DNA from: Zanthoxylum bungeanum
Taxonomy: Eukaryota > Streptophyta > Magnoliopsida > Sapindales > Rutaceae
Assembly: GCA_019454045.1 (NCBI GenBank)
Contig: SKCR01038863.1
Span: 221,167-285,166, forward strand
Direction: 5' to 3'
Length of the DNA stretch: 64,000 nt
In this document: positions 11,248 through 21,480 of the stretch, in pieces
Numbering within the stretch: position 1 is the first letter of the stretch
Layout: each line of letters begins with the position of its first letter
Program-made: the position numbers and the translations under genes
The notes under the pieces: model-generated
Seen by the model: only the letters and a program-made list of their open reading frames with translations
Databases searched by the model: none
What the model was told of the DNA's origin: nothing

Positions 11248-11859
11248 TGTACGGGCCAAATTTAGGCCCAAGGGCATAACCGTCATTTCACCTTTGGGCC
11301 AATCACGAAACCAAAACCCCAAGGCCCACCATCAGATCTAATTTAAGAAACCAGCTTTGGGCCGAGAGACCAGACCAACCCAGGGCCCATCATCATAGAT
11401 TTAACAACTCAGGAAGGCCAACAGATTCATGAGTAAGTGGATTGGGAAAACGCCTACAATAATGAACTCTATTAATCAACAGTTACGGTCATAAACCCTC
11501 CATTAACACATCCAATGGGTAGAAGAGGATTAAATGACCCCACGACAGAAGGACCTATAAAAGAGAAGGGTCATGACACAAAGAGGGGATCAGATATAGA
11601 TTGCACTACTCCTAGTCATCAGAGAAATCATAATACCCTGCCTTCACGGCCATATAACAGAGATTGAGGTATCCTAAGACCTTAATCCTTTCACCTTCGA
11701 CTTATTTATACTTTGATGACTTGAGCGTCGGAGTGCCTACGGCTTCCACCACATCGGTGGGCAGTAACCTCCATGTTCATTCTACTCTCATTTTACAGGT
11801 TTGCTTGTGCCCCTCAATTAATTCTCAATTGTGGACCTCGACCAAAATCAACATCCACA
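11248..11859 (+). repeat. 5' LTR of element D (612 bp)
   Basis: It starts TGTACGGGCCAAATTTAGG and ends ACATCCACA. It is colinear and equal in length with 60066-60677; I count roughly 30-35 substitutions. It contains a TATA box at 11556. Confidence 0.95.
11556..11563 (+). promoter_or_regulatory. TATA box in 5' LTR of D
   Basis: CCTATAAAAGAGAAGGG is the likely U3 promoter of D. The 3' LTR keeps the same box at 60374-60381. Confidence 0.65.
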
Positions 11860-11860
11860 A

Positions 11861-11880
11861 TTTGGCGCCCACCGTGGGGC
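11861..11880 (+). promoter_or_regulatory. Primer-binding site of element D
   Basis: TTTGGCGCCCACCGTGGGGC follows the LTR end by one base. TGGCGCCCACCGTGGGGC-type sites are common in Tat-lineage Gypsy elements. I do not assign the tRNA. Confidence 0.9.
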
Positions 11881-11941
11881 TCACCGAGCAGATTTTGCAA
11901 AAAAAAATTTAATCGGATTCGTACACTACAGGCAATTGGAA

Positions 11942-13462
11942 ATGGCCTTGAGCAATGAACAAGCCCCAGATCCCATGATGGCACAACTGACTATGCTTCA
12001 AGAACGACTGCAAGCCCTTGAAGATGAGAATCTGACAATGCGAAATTCCAACGAAAGCCTACAGAAAAAGCTGGAGCAGTTGTCATCCAATCCTCAACAT
12101 AACAATATTCAAGGTCAAACCAGCGAACCAGACGACCAAAGTAATCCGACAGTCTCACCCATGTCGGATGAGCCAAACAACAATCATCAGCCAACTTCAC
12201 GTGGCCTGAACTCTTCTCTCGATCCAACTCATCAAATTGCAAGCTCCATGAGAAGATAGATGATTGAATTCAAGGAATCAATTATGTCCAGACTATCAGG
12301 GGTAAGGCTGCCAATCAGAAAGAGCAGAGCTGGAGCGATTTCTGATACCTCATTCATGGAGTCAATTGTAGCTGTTGAATTGCCTCGAAAATTCAGCCCG
12401 CCCGAAATGAAGCTATATGATGGGTCCACCGATCCAGACGACCACGTAATACACTACAAGTACAAGATGATGTCAGCCGGCTTGTCCCCAAGCCAGTGGG
12501 AAGCTAGAATATGTAGATGCTTTGGGAAAACATTGGCGGGGCCAGCCCTTTCTTGTTTCATTAACCTGCCCTACAGGTCAATCGAATCCTACCAGCAGCT
12601 AGCTGAAAAGTTCGTGCAACACTTTGCAAGTTCTTGCAAATTAGAGAAGACCTCGGATGATCTCAACTCCATCCAGCAGAGAAGAGGAGAGTCACTATGG
12701 AGCTACGTGGCTCGGTTCAACAGGGAGATGATTACTATTCCAGATCTCCTTCAGCCTACTGTGGTAGAAGCCTTCCGGAACGGACTACTATATGATAGTG
12801 GACTCTACAAGAAATTGACGAAGTTCCGATGCTACACCATGGACCAGGTCATGGCACGGGCTCAGGTAGAAATAAAATGGGAAGAAGATAAAAGAAATAA
12901 AAGAAGGGAAGATGTTATGCATACACGAGTAGAGAGAAGACCTACTGCTCCTCGGCCACCTAATATGAATATTCACTTTCACAAAGAAAGGAGGAACCAA
13001 CCAAGAGGAGAGCAAAGACCTTTCTACAAAGATATTGACAAACCACCAAGACCGTATAAAAATCGAGAGGAGATGCCAGCAAGCAAACCCAGGCTCCCAG
13101 ACTACAACTTTACAATTTCCCCTGGGGAATTGGTGTACGTACTTAAGAAGATGGGGAGTGAAGTGAAGTGGCCTCCACGTTCTAGGGACAGTTCAACTAA
13201 AAAGGCCACTAGGAAGTGGTGTGAATTCCACCGAGACTACAGTCATACTACAACAGAATGTGTAGCTTTGAGATTAGAGGTTCTGGAACTATTAAACAAA
13301 GGGTTCCTGAGGGATTTGCTCACTGAGAAGGGGAAAGCAACCTTTGCACGAAGGGACAAGAGAGATGTCAAGGAGAAATTCCAACCCCACCACCTCCAAT
13401 TAATAACACCGTCAATGTTATTTCAAGATGATCAGGAATCAATGGAACATCATATTTGGTAG
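11942..13462 (+). pseudogene. gag: Gypsy gag of element D
   Basis: Capsid gene, about 506 codons from ATG 11942, chosen as the first Met after the leader that stays in the gag frame. The N-terminal 100 residues form a predicted coiled coil (MLQERLQALEDENL region), then a polar linker. TAG at 12257-12259 is an in-frame stop; the same frame continues from 12260. Residues encoded from about 12390 to 12890 match the Retrotrans_gag capsid core (EMKLYDGSTDPDDHV, RFNREMITIPDL). A Cys/His motif, CEFHRDYSHTTTEC, lies at about 13221-13262. A one-base loss near 13380 shifts the end of gag out of the protease frame, giving a false stop at 13462. Non-functional as it stands. Confidence 0.9.
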
Positions 13463-14025
13463 CTAAACGATATTCGAGAGCTTCTGCTAATAGTGTCTCA
13501 CATACCACAATGTCGGTAGAGAGAACGTTCACTAATCTGACGATAAAGTTTCCAGACGACGGTGATTCAGACATTTTAAATCCTCATCACGACGCTTTAG
13601 TCATCTCCTTGCAGGTGGCAAACTTTATGATCAAACTAGTGTTGGTTGACACAGGCTCCTCAGCCAATATCATTTTTTCTATAGCCCTCGCGGATATGGG
13701 AGCCGAGTTGGACAAGATAAACAGGCGGACGGCAGTACTGATTGGGTTTAGTGGGGAGCAAAAATTCACGATGGGGGAAATATCACTCGCAGTCTACGTA
13801 GCAGAAGTCAACAAAATGGCCACGTTCTTGGTCTTGGATAGCCCATCGGCCTACAATCTAATCATGGGCAGACCTTGGATTCACGACATGAGGGCGGTCT
13901 CATCCACCTACCATCAAGTTATAAAGTTCCCAACCAAGTGGGGGGTTCAAGAAATTAAAGGTGATAGATTTGCATCAAGAAGCTGCTATCAGACGACTTT
14001 CAAGGCGAAAGCTGAGTCAGCATAG
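13456..14025 (+). pseudogene. pol: Protease of element D (start of pol)
   Basis: Retroviral-type aspartic protease that would mature Gag-Pol inside the particle. The catalytic motif is VDTGSSANIIF (about 13648-13680), and the distal LIMGRPWIHDM comes at about 13859-13891. The true reading frame comes from gag: the residues just upstream in this frame (near 13400, PPPPINNTV) continue the gag tail, with one TGA at about 13431, so gag and protease were probably one frame before the 13380 frameshift. TAG at 14023-14025 breaks the link to RT. Confidence 0.88.
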
Positions 14026-14808
14026 CAATTACAGGTTGGGCCTCGTGGTCCGGAGCCGACTCTACCAAATCTAGAGGAGCTCGATGAGGTACATATTCAC
14101 CCTCAATTTACAGATCACAAGGCATTGATTGGAGCTAACCTAGATCCCAAACTAAGAGCTGACCTGGTCGAATTCCTGAAGAAGCGACACGACTGTTTTG
14201 CATGGTCTCACAAATATATGACTGGAATCGATCCAGAGCTCATTACTCACGAGTTGCATGTGGATCCAGACCACACCCTGGTTAGGCAGAAAAGAAGGAA
14301 GTTCGCTTCGGAAAGGAACCATATCATAGATGAAGAGGTTCAAAAGTTATTACAGAATTGAGCAGTTAGGGAAGTACAGTTTCCAGAGTGGCTTGCGAAT
14401 GTTGTCATTGTGAAGAAAAAGAATGGAAAGTGGAGAGTCTGCATCGACTTTACAGACCTGAACAAAGCTTGTCCAAAGGATTCGTTCCCACTGGCACACA
14501 TAGATTTGATGGTCGACGCTACAGCTAGACATGAGCTGTTAATCTTTATGGATGCGTATTCAGGATAAAACCAGATCCTCATGCATCCTGACGATCAAGA
14601 GAAGACATCATTTGTTACTAACCGAGGAATTTACTACTACAAGGTTATGCCATTCGGCTTAAAAAATGCAGGAGCAACATAACAACGACTGGTTAATAAG
14701 ATGTTCGCTAATCAAATTGGGAAGACAATGGAGGTTTACATAGACGATATGCTGGTGAAGTCTATTAAATTAGAGCAACACCTCAACCATCTGGAAGAAG
14801 CCTTCAAC
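14026..14808 (+). pseudogene. pol: Reverse transcriptase of element D, N-terminal part
   Basis: It continues the protease frame. Motifs in order: HDCFAWSHKYMTGIDPEL, VREVQFPEWLANVV, KKKNGKWRVCIDFTDLNKAC, FMDAYSG, GIYYYKVMPFGLKNAGAT and the catalytic YIDD at 14737-14748. In-frame stops lie at 14359-14361, within the GNQ motif near 14566, and near 14680. The gene is cut after the codon AAC (14806-14808) by Copia element A; the next codon of the same frame is at 36675. Confidence 0.92.
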
Positions 14809-16888
14809 TGTTGGACAATTATGACCCATATCGTCACTATTTGTACAGATCACGGTGTTGTTGTACAAATTAACTATGTGACAAAGGAGATTGCACTCTT
14901 ATCATTTGTGATTAGATCACCTAGATGTATAAATGATATGAGGTCCCTATGATTTGTTCCTGGACAGAGAATGATATGAGACAGTATCAGTCCACGAAGG
15001 ATAAATCATTAAATATCCCTAGTCAGAGTATTATCGAGATTGGACATCTATAAATACGTAAAAGACTAGTATTACACTTGTGCATGTTGTGAGGGCACAA
15101 CGACATAGTTCTCATATATTTGGGCATATGATACTCATGAAAGTGTGATAGGAGGTTGTGTTTTACCGATGGTACGGGAAACAGCTTCGCTCTGGATAGA
15201 CCCCTGCGGAATCCCATTGGTAGTATGACTATGTGTCTATGGGAGTCCGCAATCAGAGTAGTGTATTTGGTCTTAACCTGAGACTTGCACCACTAATGCT
15301 TGCGACAATCAATATACTTTGGTTGAGGTCGTCCAGGGCTTTAACAGGTTCTGTGTACGCCAATTCTGGGTATATTGAGAATCGTAGTGTGTTGGGTGTG
15401 ATGTTAAGACGGAAGTATCACTCCAGTCATATGGAGATGATGGTCACATAGGATACGGAACTCGTTCTCTTAAATGCTCGAGCTATCGGGATATTATGAC
15501 TAGGTCATGTATATTCGATTATAGAGACTAGTTGCCAGACATCCGATATGTGCTTCGTACGGGGAAGACACAATTCCAGCCTCAGGCCTAGCACGTGAAC
15601 ATCCGATACTGGATCGACAAACACAATACTACGGTATACTACACTTGATATAGATCACATATTCCTATAAGGATATTTATGGAGAATTGGGTAGGCATGG
15701 CGCTTTGCTAGAAGCCAACCTTGTCTCGTAAATCGGTATAACGTAGTACGAGGTACTTACGTGTTCGGATAGCTTGATGACCGTATATACTGCCAACATA
15801 TCTGGGGATCTCATGGGTCACTTCCCGAAGATTCACCAATGATGTATGACTCGCACTTTATTAATCTGGTATTAATTAGAAGAGAGAGAAACTTAATCTG
15901 GGATTAATTACGGAGATATTTTATCTAGGATAAAATATTAATGAAAGAGAGAGAACGATTAATTTGAAATTAATCGATAAAATAATATATTTGATATATT
16001 ATTAGAAATTGGATTTCGACGCGGAATTGAAATTAGATTTTAATTCGGGTGAACGAATTAATTTGGAATTAATTCGTTAGCGACGTGAATAGTGATTTCG
16101 CTAGGCGTAATCATTTAATTGCGTCGCAACGGAAAATTCGTTAATTTGGAATTAGCGAACCCGAGCCCGAGATTATTTGCGAGTGCATTCGCATTTCGAA
16201 TTCGAGTGTGGCACGCAAGTCAAATCGAGCGTCAAATTGTAAGTCACATCAAGCGTCAAATCACATGTCACTTTGAGTGATGTGACAATTTGAGTGATTG
16301 ATTGATGTGGTAGTTGAAAAGCATTTATTGTTTTTGCTTTTTGACTTTTGCTTTTTTGATTTTTGTAAATTGAAAATGATTTGTGTATTTGTTATTTGAT
16401 TTTTGGAAAATCAAATAAATAAATAAAAACATTTATTTTTCTTCTCTCTCTCTCTCTCACTTTTTTGGTCTTCTCTATTTTCCCTCCCTCTCTCTTTCAC
16501 GGCTTTGAGCCTTCTTCTTATTCCTTCCTTTTTTGGTTCGACCGAGTAACAATGAGAAGAAAAGAGAGTGTTTTGTGGCAAAACAAAAGTGCTAGCACAC
16601 ACTTGGGTCAATACAAAGGTGATAGGGCAGTGTTCTTGTGAGCTTGGAAACCGATTTTGAAGCTTGGAGCTTCAATGGAGTCATCAATGGCCGATTCTTG
16701 GAGGAGCCACACCACTCAAAACCGAGCACCCCACTGCCAATGAGAGCCACTACCGAGCTTCACGGAGGAGTTGTCTTCTTCGCGTCGCAAGATCCGGTCA
16801 ATGTGAGTATATTCCGCACCTTCTTTGATGTGTATTCATGCGTTTTCATGTTGATTTGATGATCTTGGGACCTAATTAGTTACCAACA
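14809..16888 (+). repeat. 5' LTR of element A (2,080 bp)
   Basis: It starts TGTTGGACAATTATGACCC and ends AGTTACCAACA. It is related to LTR F (reverse strand) and LTR G. It carries the hairpin array at 15860-16076 and a CT-rich tract at 16441-16500. Small open frames in it are not genes. Confidence 0.95.
15860..16076. repeat. Hairpin array in 5' LTR of A
   Basis: Eight consecutive inverted repeats. Clear cases: 15893-15907 (arm TTAATC, loop TGG), 15916-15938 (arm ATATTTTATC, loop TAG), 15956-15976 (arm CGATTAATTT, 1-nt loop), 15981-16003 (arm AATAATATAT, loop TTG), 16005-16017 (arm GAAAT, loop TGG), 16024-16046 (10-bp arms with one mismatch, loop TAG) and 16054-16076 (arm CGAATTAATT, loop TGG). 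Most are 23-mers of the form 10-3-10. Confidence 0.88.
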
Positions 16889-16889
16889 A

Positions 16890-16902
16890 TGGTATCTTGA
16901 GC
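16890..16902 (+). promoter_or_regulatory. Primer-binding site of element A
   Basis: TGGTATCTTGAGC, one base after the LTR end, is a variant of the initiator tRNA-Met complement. F has TGGCATCATGAGC and B TGGTATCACGAGC at the same place. Confidence 0.88.
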
Positions 16903-19128
16903 TTTGATCAAGCATGAAAATTTTAGGGTTTGAAATTGGGTAAAATTAATTGAAGCATGATTTGGTTAAATTGATTGATTAAATATGCTTGTATGTTGAT
17001 TAATTGAAGTTGTGCATGATCAATTTCATGAAATTGGATTGGATCCATTTTCCCCAAATTTTTTGGCATGGCCAAAAATTGTAAGCCCTAATGTCTTGGT
17101 AATTTTTGTTTGTTTGATCATTGGATGACTTAAAACAATAGGGTAATGTTATTTTGAAGTTCAATTGGATTGAATTTTGATTTGGAACAATTTTCCCTTT
17201 TAAAGTTGGCTTGGCCGAATTCTTTGAGAAACAAAATTCATGGTGTTTTTTTATTTTTGATTCATTGGATGAGCTGAATTGATTTGGGAAATGATGATTG
17301 TGGATTTAATTGGATTGAAACCGTATCAATTGGAAAAACCCTTAATTGCCGAGACTTTAAGCATGTAAATTCGGTTTGATTTTGATTGAATTGTGTTGGA
17401 CACTATTGATATTAAAGTGCATGATTAATTAGGCTAATTGATGTTTTAGAAATGTTAATTGTGTGATTAATTGTGTATTACACTTAGGTTAATTAATTAT
17501 GGAATTTGGAATTTTATAAGTTAATTAATTTGGGCTTATTTTGGAAATGGGGCCTTAAAGGTTGTAATTGGGCTTTTGGGCTTGGTTGTACCAAGTTAGA
17601 TTTAGGCAAAATTGGTTGGATCCAATTAGGCCCAAAACCAAATCCATAAAGTCCAATTATGACTTAATGGACCTTAATTATTTAATTGGGCCTAATGGGT
17701 CAAGATTGATTTCTGGGCTTATGGGGTAACTCCCGGATTAGATTTTGGTTATCGGTTTGACCCGAGTTGACCAAAAGTCCACGCCTTCAAGAAATTAATT
17801 AAAAGCCCATTGGACTTTAATTAAATAAACATTAGATGTTAATCGGGCTTTGAGACCCGTAACGATGGAATTTGGAATTTAAATTGTAAAGGTTCGTTAA
17901 TAAAAGTGTAATATCTAATTTGGAATTAAACAGTGAATTAGAATTAAATACAATTGAATTGGATTTAATGTTGTAGTTTAATTTAATTCAAGAATTCGTA
18001 CTTTAAGTACTTATTCGCAAAACGAGTTTGACTCGAGCAAAAATCAAATCATTGTTTGAACATTGGATGATCACTAATTATCAGATTAATTAATTGGATT
18101 AGATTGATTGATAACATGCTTGTGTGAATACATGGTTGCGATGTATGAATAATGTATATCGGATGGACATTAGTTGGGTGGGGCAATTTTGGAAATTGTA
18201 ATAAATTTGATTTATTAATTGGACCTGCGTGTCCAGTCTTATTACCTCATTCTCATTGTATTCTCTTCTCACATATTCCCCTCAATGTAAATGAGGTTTC
18301 TTTAGAAGTGTAGTGTAACGGGTAGAAGTAAATACATGTGCTAGCGGGAGAGAGAAAGAGAGATTTGATCTAGGATCAATGTAAAGTATCCATCCGCATA
18401 TCATTATTATTTTATTCATATGCGCTTTATTATTTGTTTAGAATGCATGTTTAAGGGTGTATGATGATGATACCTTAACAAAGATAATAAATTGGTTGCC
18501 AATTTGCACGCGAAAAACCCTCGCTCAATATTAAGCGTTTTCCTTCCATTGAGTGATTCTCACTCAAGATCCGAGACGGCATTGGATTGTTGGCCAAAGT
18601 CAAGGCCTTTGTCTGTCGAAGATGTGTTTGAATCACAAAGGCTTTGTTCCATATTGGTGTCTTGTCCAAGTTGTGGATTGTTGGCCAAAGTCAAGACCAC
18701 TTCTTATCCATCGACATTGATTATGAAGCTTTCCATGGTCAATGGGTCACGCTTGACTGGGATCACTAAGTTTGTTGTGCCAAAGCCAAGGCTTAGTTGA
18801 TTCATAGGAAAAAGGTTAGGTAATACATTGGATGTATTGGAATATATAAGATATATGTTTCGGACTTGGACGTCCCCCTACCGGATCTAGGAATTGGATT
18901 GGATCCAATTGATCTTAGAGATCTACCTAGTTAATTATCATACAATTTGTTGGCCAAAGTCAAGATTGTGTGATATTTAACGGGATCCTAACCCACTAGG
19001 AAACACGATTTCCCGAGTACTCGACAGAGGGTTAGAGGCTCGCCGAAAAATAGTGGGTGGCAAGAATTGAATTTTCAATATTCGTTTAATTACTTTCCAT
19101 ACCCGCTCATTCAAATTATTTCATCGTT
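16903..19128 (+). other. Leader of element A, no gene recognised
   Basis: AT-rich sequence with no gag motif that I can defend. The 15-mer TTGGCCAAAGTCAAG occurs three times (18590, 18681, 18950) and is kept in F on the other strand (near 54767, 55035 and 55130). From 18705 onward the sequence is repeated at 28259. The open frame at 18492-18800 spans these repeats and is not convincing as a gene. Confidence 0.6.
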
Positions 19129-19138
19129 AAATTAAATG

Positions 19139-19391
19139 TTAGTTGGACTAATATTTAAATTGTTGTTTTAATAAACAGTTGGACTGTATTATAGTTGATT
19201 ATATAATTGGATTATAGTAATCAATATATTTGAATTAATAATTTCAATTTACAGTTGTTTTTATAATTGGATTATAGTAATCAATGTAATTGAGGTTAAT
19301 TAATTTAAATTATATTTGATTGTATAGTTGGACTATAATAATCAATATAATACATAGTACCACAAATTGTTGATTAAATAGTTGGACTATT
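19139..19391. repeat. TGG-loop hairpin array in leader of A
   Basis: Six inverted repeats, each with loop TGG: 19139-19151 (arm TTAGT), 19175-19187 (ACAGT), 19202-19216 (TATAAT, extended outward by TTGATTA/TAATCAA), 19262-19276 (TATAAT), 19323-19337 (TATAGT) and 19377-19391 (AATAGT). Base changes in one arm are matched in the other. The array recurs in the duplicate (about 28690-28942) and in F (54339-54590). Confidence 0.88.
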
Positions 19392-19849
19392 AGAATCAAG
19401 ATAAATTGAAATATTAGTGTTTAAAACATAATCCTAGGTGAAAATGTATTTAAACGACTTTAATTTTAAAATTGGGAATTGTTTCAGGATGGTCCAGGAA
19501 AAATAATAAGTTATTTTATTTGATAAAATAATATATTATGCCTAAGCTATGAGTTAAGCAAATAAGTGGAACATGATATTTGGAATATTCATGTAATGAT
19601 AACTTTAGTGCTTAATCCATTATACTTGTCAAGTATACTCCTTAATTTCTGAATCAGAACTAAGGATTAGATCCTTAAAGTATGATAAATGAAATTGAAG
19701 GATTTTCAAGGATCTATTTTAGACTATTCTCAATGAGACAAAGTCAAAGTTTGCAATTAGGCAAATAGCGTAAGGCGCACCTTACTTCGATATTCCAGGA
19801 TGCCAAGGCTTGGCCAAAGGCTTCTGGAGTGTGAGAAAGGGCAAAGGCA

Positions 19850-21480
19850 AAATCATTATAATCTTCTGGGAAGATAAAGGACATATCCTAAGAAGGAATT
19901 GAAGATGAGCAAGGCTCTAACTTCAAATATGATTGTCAAAATTATGTCCACAACTAGTATTGAAATTGGATTTTAAATACTTAGTGTGGTACATAAATAT
20001 ATATTGAAGTTCAGAATCTGTTTTGAACCAGATACTGACTTCAATTGAGAATTATATGCGAATTGAAAACGGGACGAAAGTCGCTGTTTTAACCGTAGAT
20101 ACCTGAATTTAGGAACTACCTTCAGGTATGTGCTTGAATTAAGAAACTGTTATAATGTAACTAGTTTGACTAGATACATTATCTCTATGTCAGTGTTTAA
20201 TCCATTGCGGATGAACCTTTATATTCTAGAACACTAAAGTGTTTTATTGTATAAAGATGATATTGAGATAAACACATTAGATGTGAATAACAGAATTTAT
20301 ATTTTGAATATAAATAATATCTCAAATATATAACATTACAAATAAATAGCTCAAACTGATTTGATCAGTTAAGAAACTAATTGTGTCATTGTTGTCTGGG
20401 ACACAATCAAACAAGACTCGTATATCCACACTTTCGAAGAGTGGGTACTATGACTAATTTGATTCTATTCAAATAAAGTCTACGAATCTAGTTTATTGGT
20501 CAAAGTGCCTAAAACACTATTTACCTGGTAAAAGTGTCAGTGCCACCGATCTATTAGCCCTAGTTCATAGTGAAGAAAGTGGGCCCATGTCTAGCTAGGC
20601 TAGATGTGGATATGAATATTTCGTGACCTTTACGGATGTGGCATCACGTTATGGTTATGTGTTTCTTTTGAAACACAAATCGGAAACTTTTAAAGTTTCC
20701 ACACAAAATAGACAAACAGATCGGCTAAAGTATTGAACCGTCACGGTAAGACCGTAATGGAAATACTTAAGTAATAAGTTTCTCGTATACTTGAAAGAGT
20801 ATAGTATTCTTTCAATGAGGACTCCTCCCGGAACACGTCAGTTTGACGGTGTGTCCGAACATGATTAATCGAATTTTGTTGGACATGATAAGGTTAATCA
20901 CGAGTCGCTCTGAGCTACCATTTCCTTCAACGGATACGCAAACCAGTGCAAGAACTTATTTTGAATAATGTTCCATAAATATCTGTTTGACAGATATCAT
21001 ATTAGATATGAACGGGAAAGAAACCGGGTTTCACATTCCTGATAATTTGGGTGTGCTAGGCATACGTTTGGATGATACCAAACAAGAACCCAAATTGGAT
21101 AAGTGCCAAATGTAGGTTATCCTAGGGATACCATAAGTATTGTACCTATACAACTCACGAGAGAACAATTTAATTGTTGCTCACCATGCGGTTTTCCTAA
21201 GAAGAATACCGATATGCAGTGGTAAGTGGGAGGATAGTAAAACTCGATGAAAATCGGAGTAATACTATTCCTGGCACCGATTCCTAATGGAACACAAATA
21301 TTTCATCATAGGATGAAAGTATTCCAATAATCTTCGAATACACAAGAACCACGTATGTCGGAGAGATAGAATCAAAAACAACCTGGGGTAGGGTTTCTGA
21401 TCTCACCTCATAAAGATGTCTATCTTATTTGAGGTTATACAAACTGTACTAGATATGAGGTAGTGATACAAGGTATCGAC
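19850..21480 (+). pseudogene. Scrambled gag-pol remnant of A (zinc knuckle to RT start)
   Basis: A gag zinc-knuckle relic is likely at about 19850-19925 (a KGKGK-rich piece followed by DKGHILRRN). Integrase is clear: ATDLLALVHSEESGPMSS at about 20547, then YEYFVTFTDVASRYGYVFLL from about 20610, KYLSNKFLVYLKEYSIL near 20760 and TPPGTRQFDGVSEH near 20823. RT begins near 21340. Stops and indels interrupt every stretch, and no frame is open for more than about 60 codons. F shows the same broken pattern. The remnant is cut by B at 21480 and resumes at 33651. Confidence 0.82.

Noticed and set aside
18492..18800. 102-codon plus-strand open frame in the A leader
   Set aside because: It covers repeated words in a non-coding leader, and its second half is not maintained in frame in the duplicate (28259 onward) or in F.
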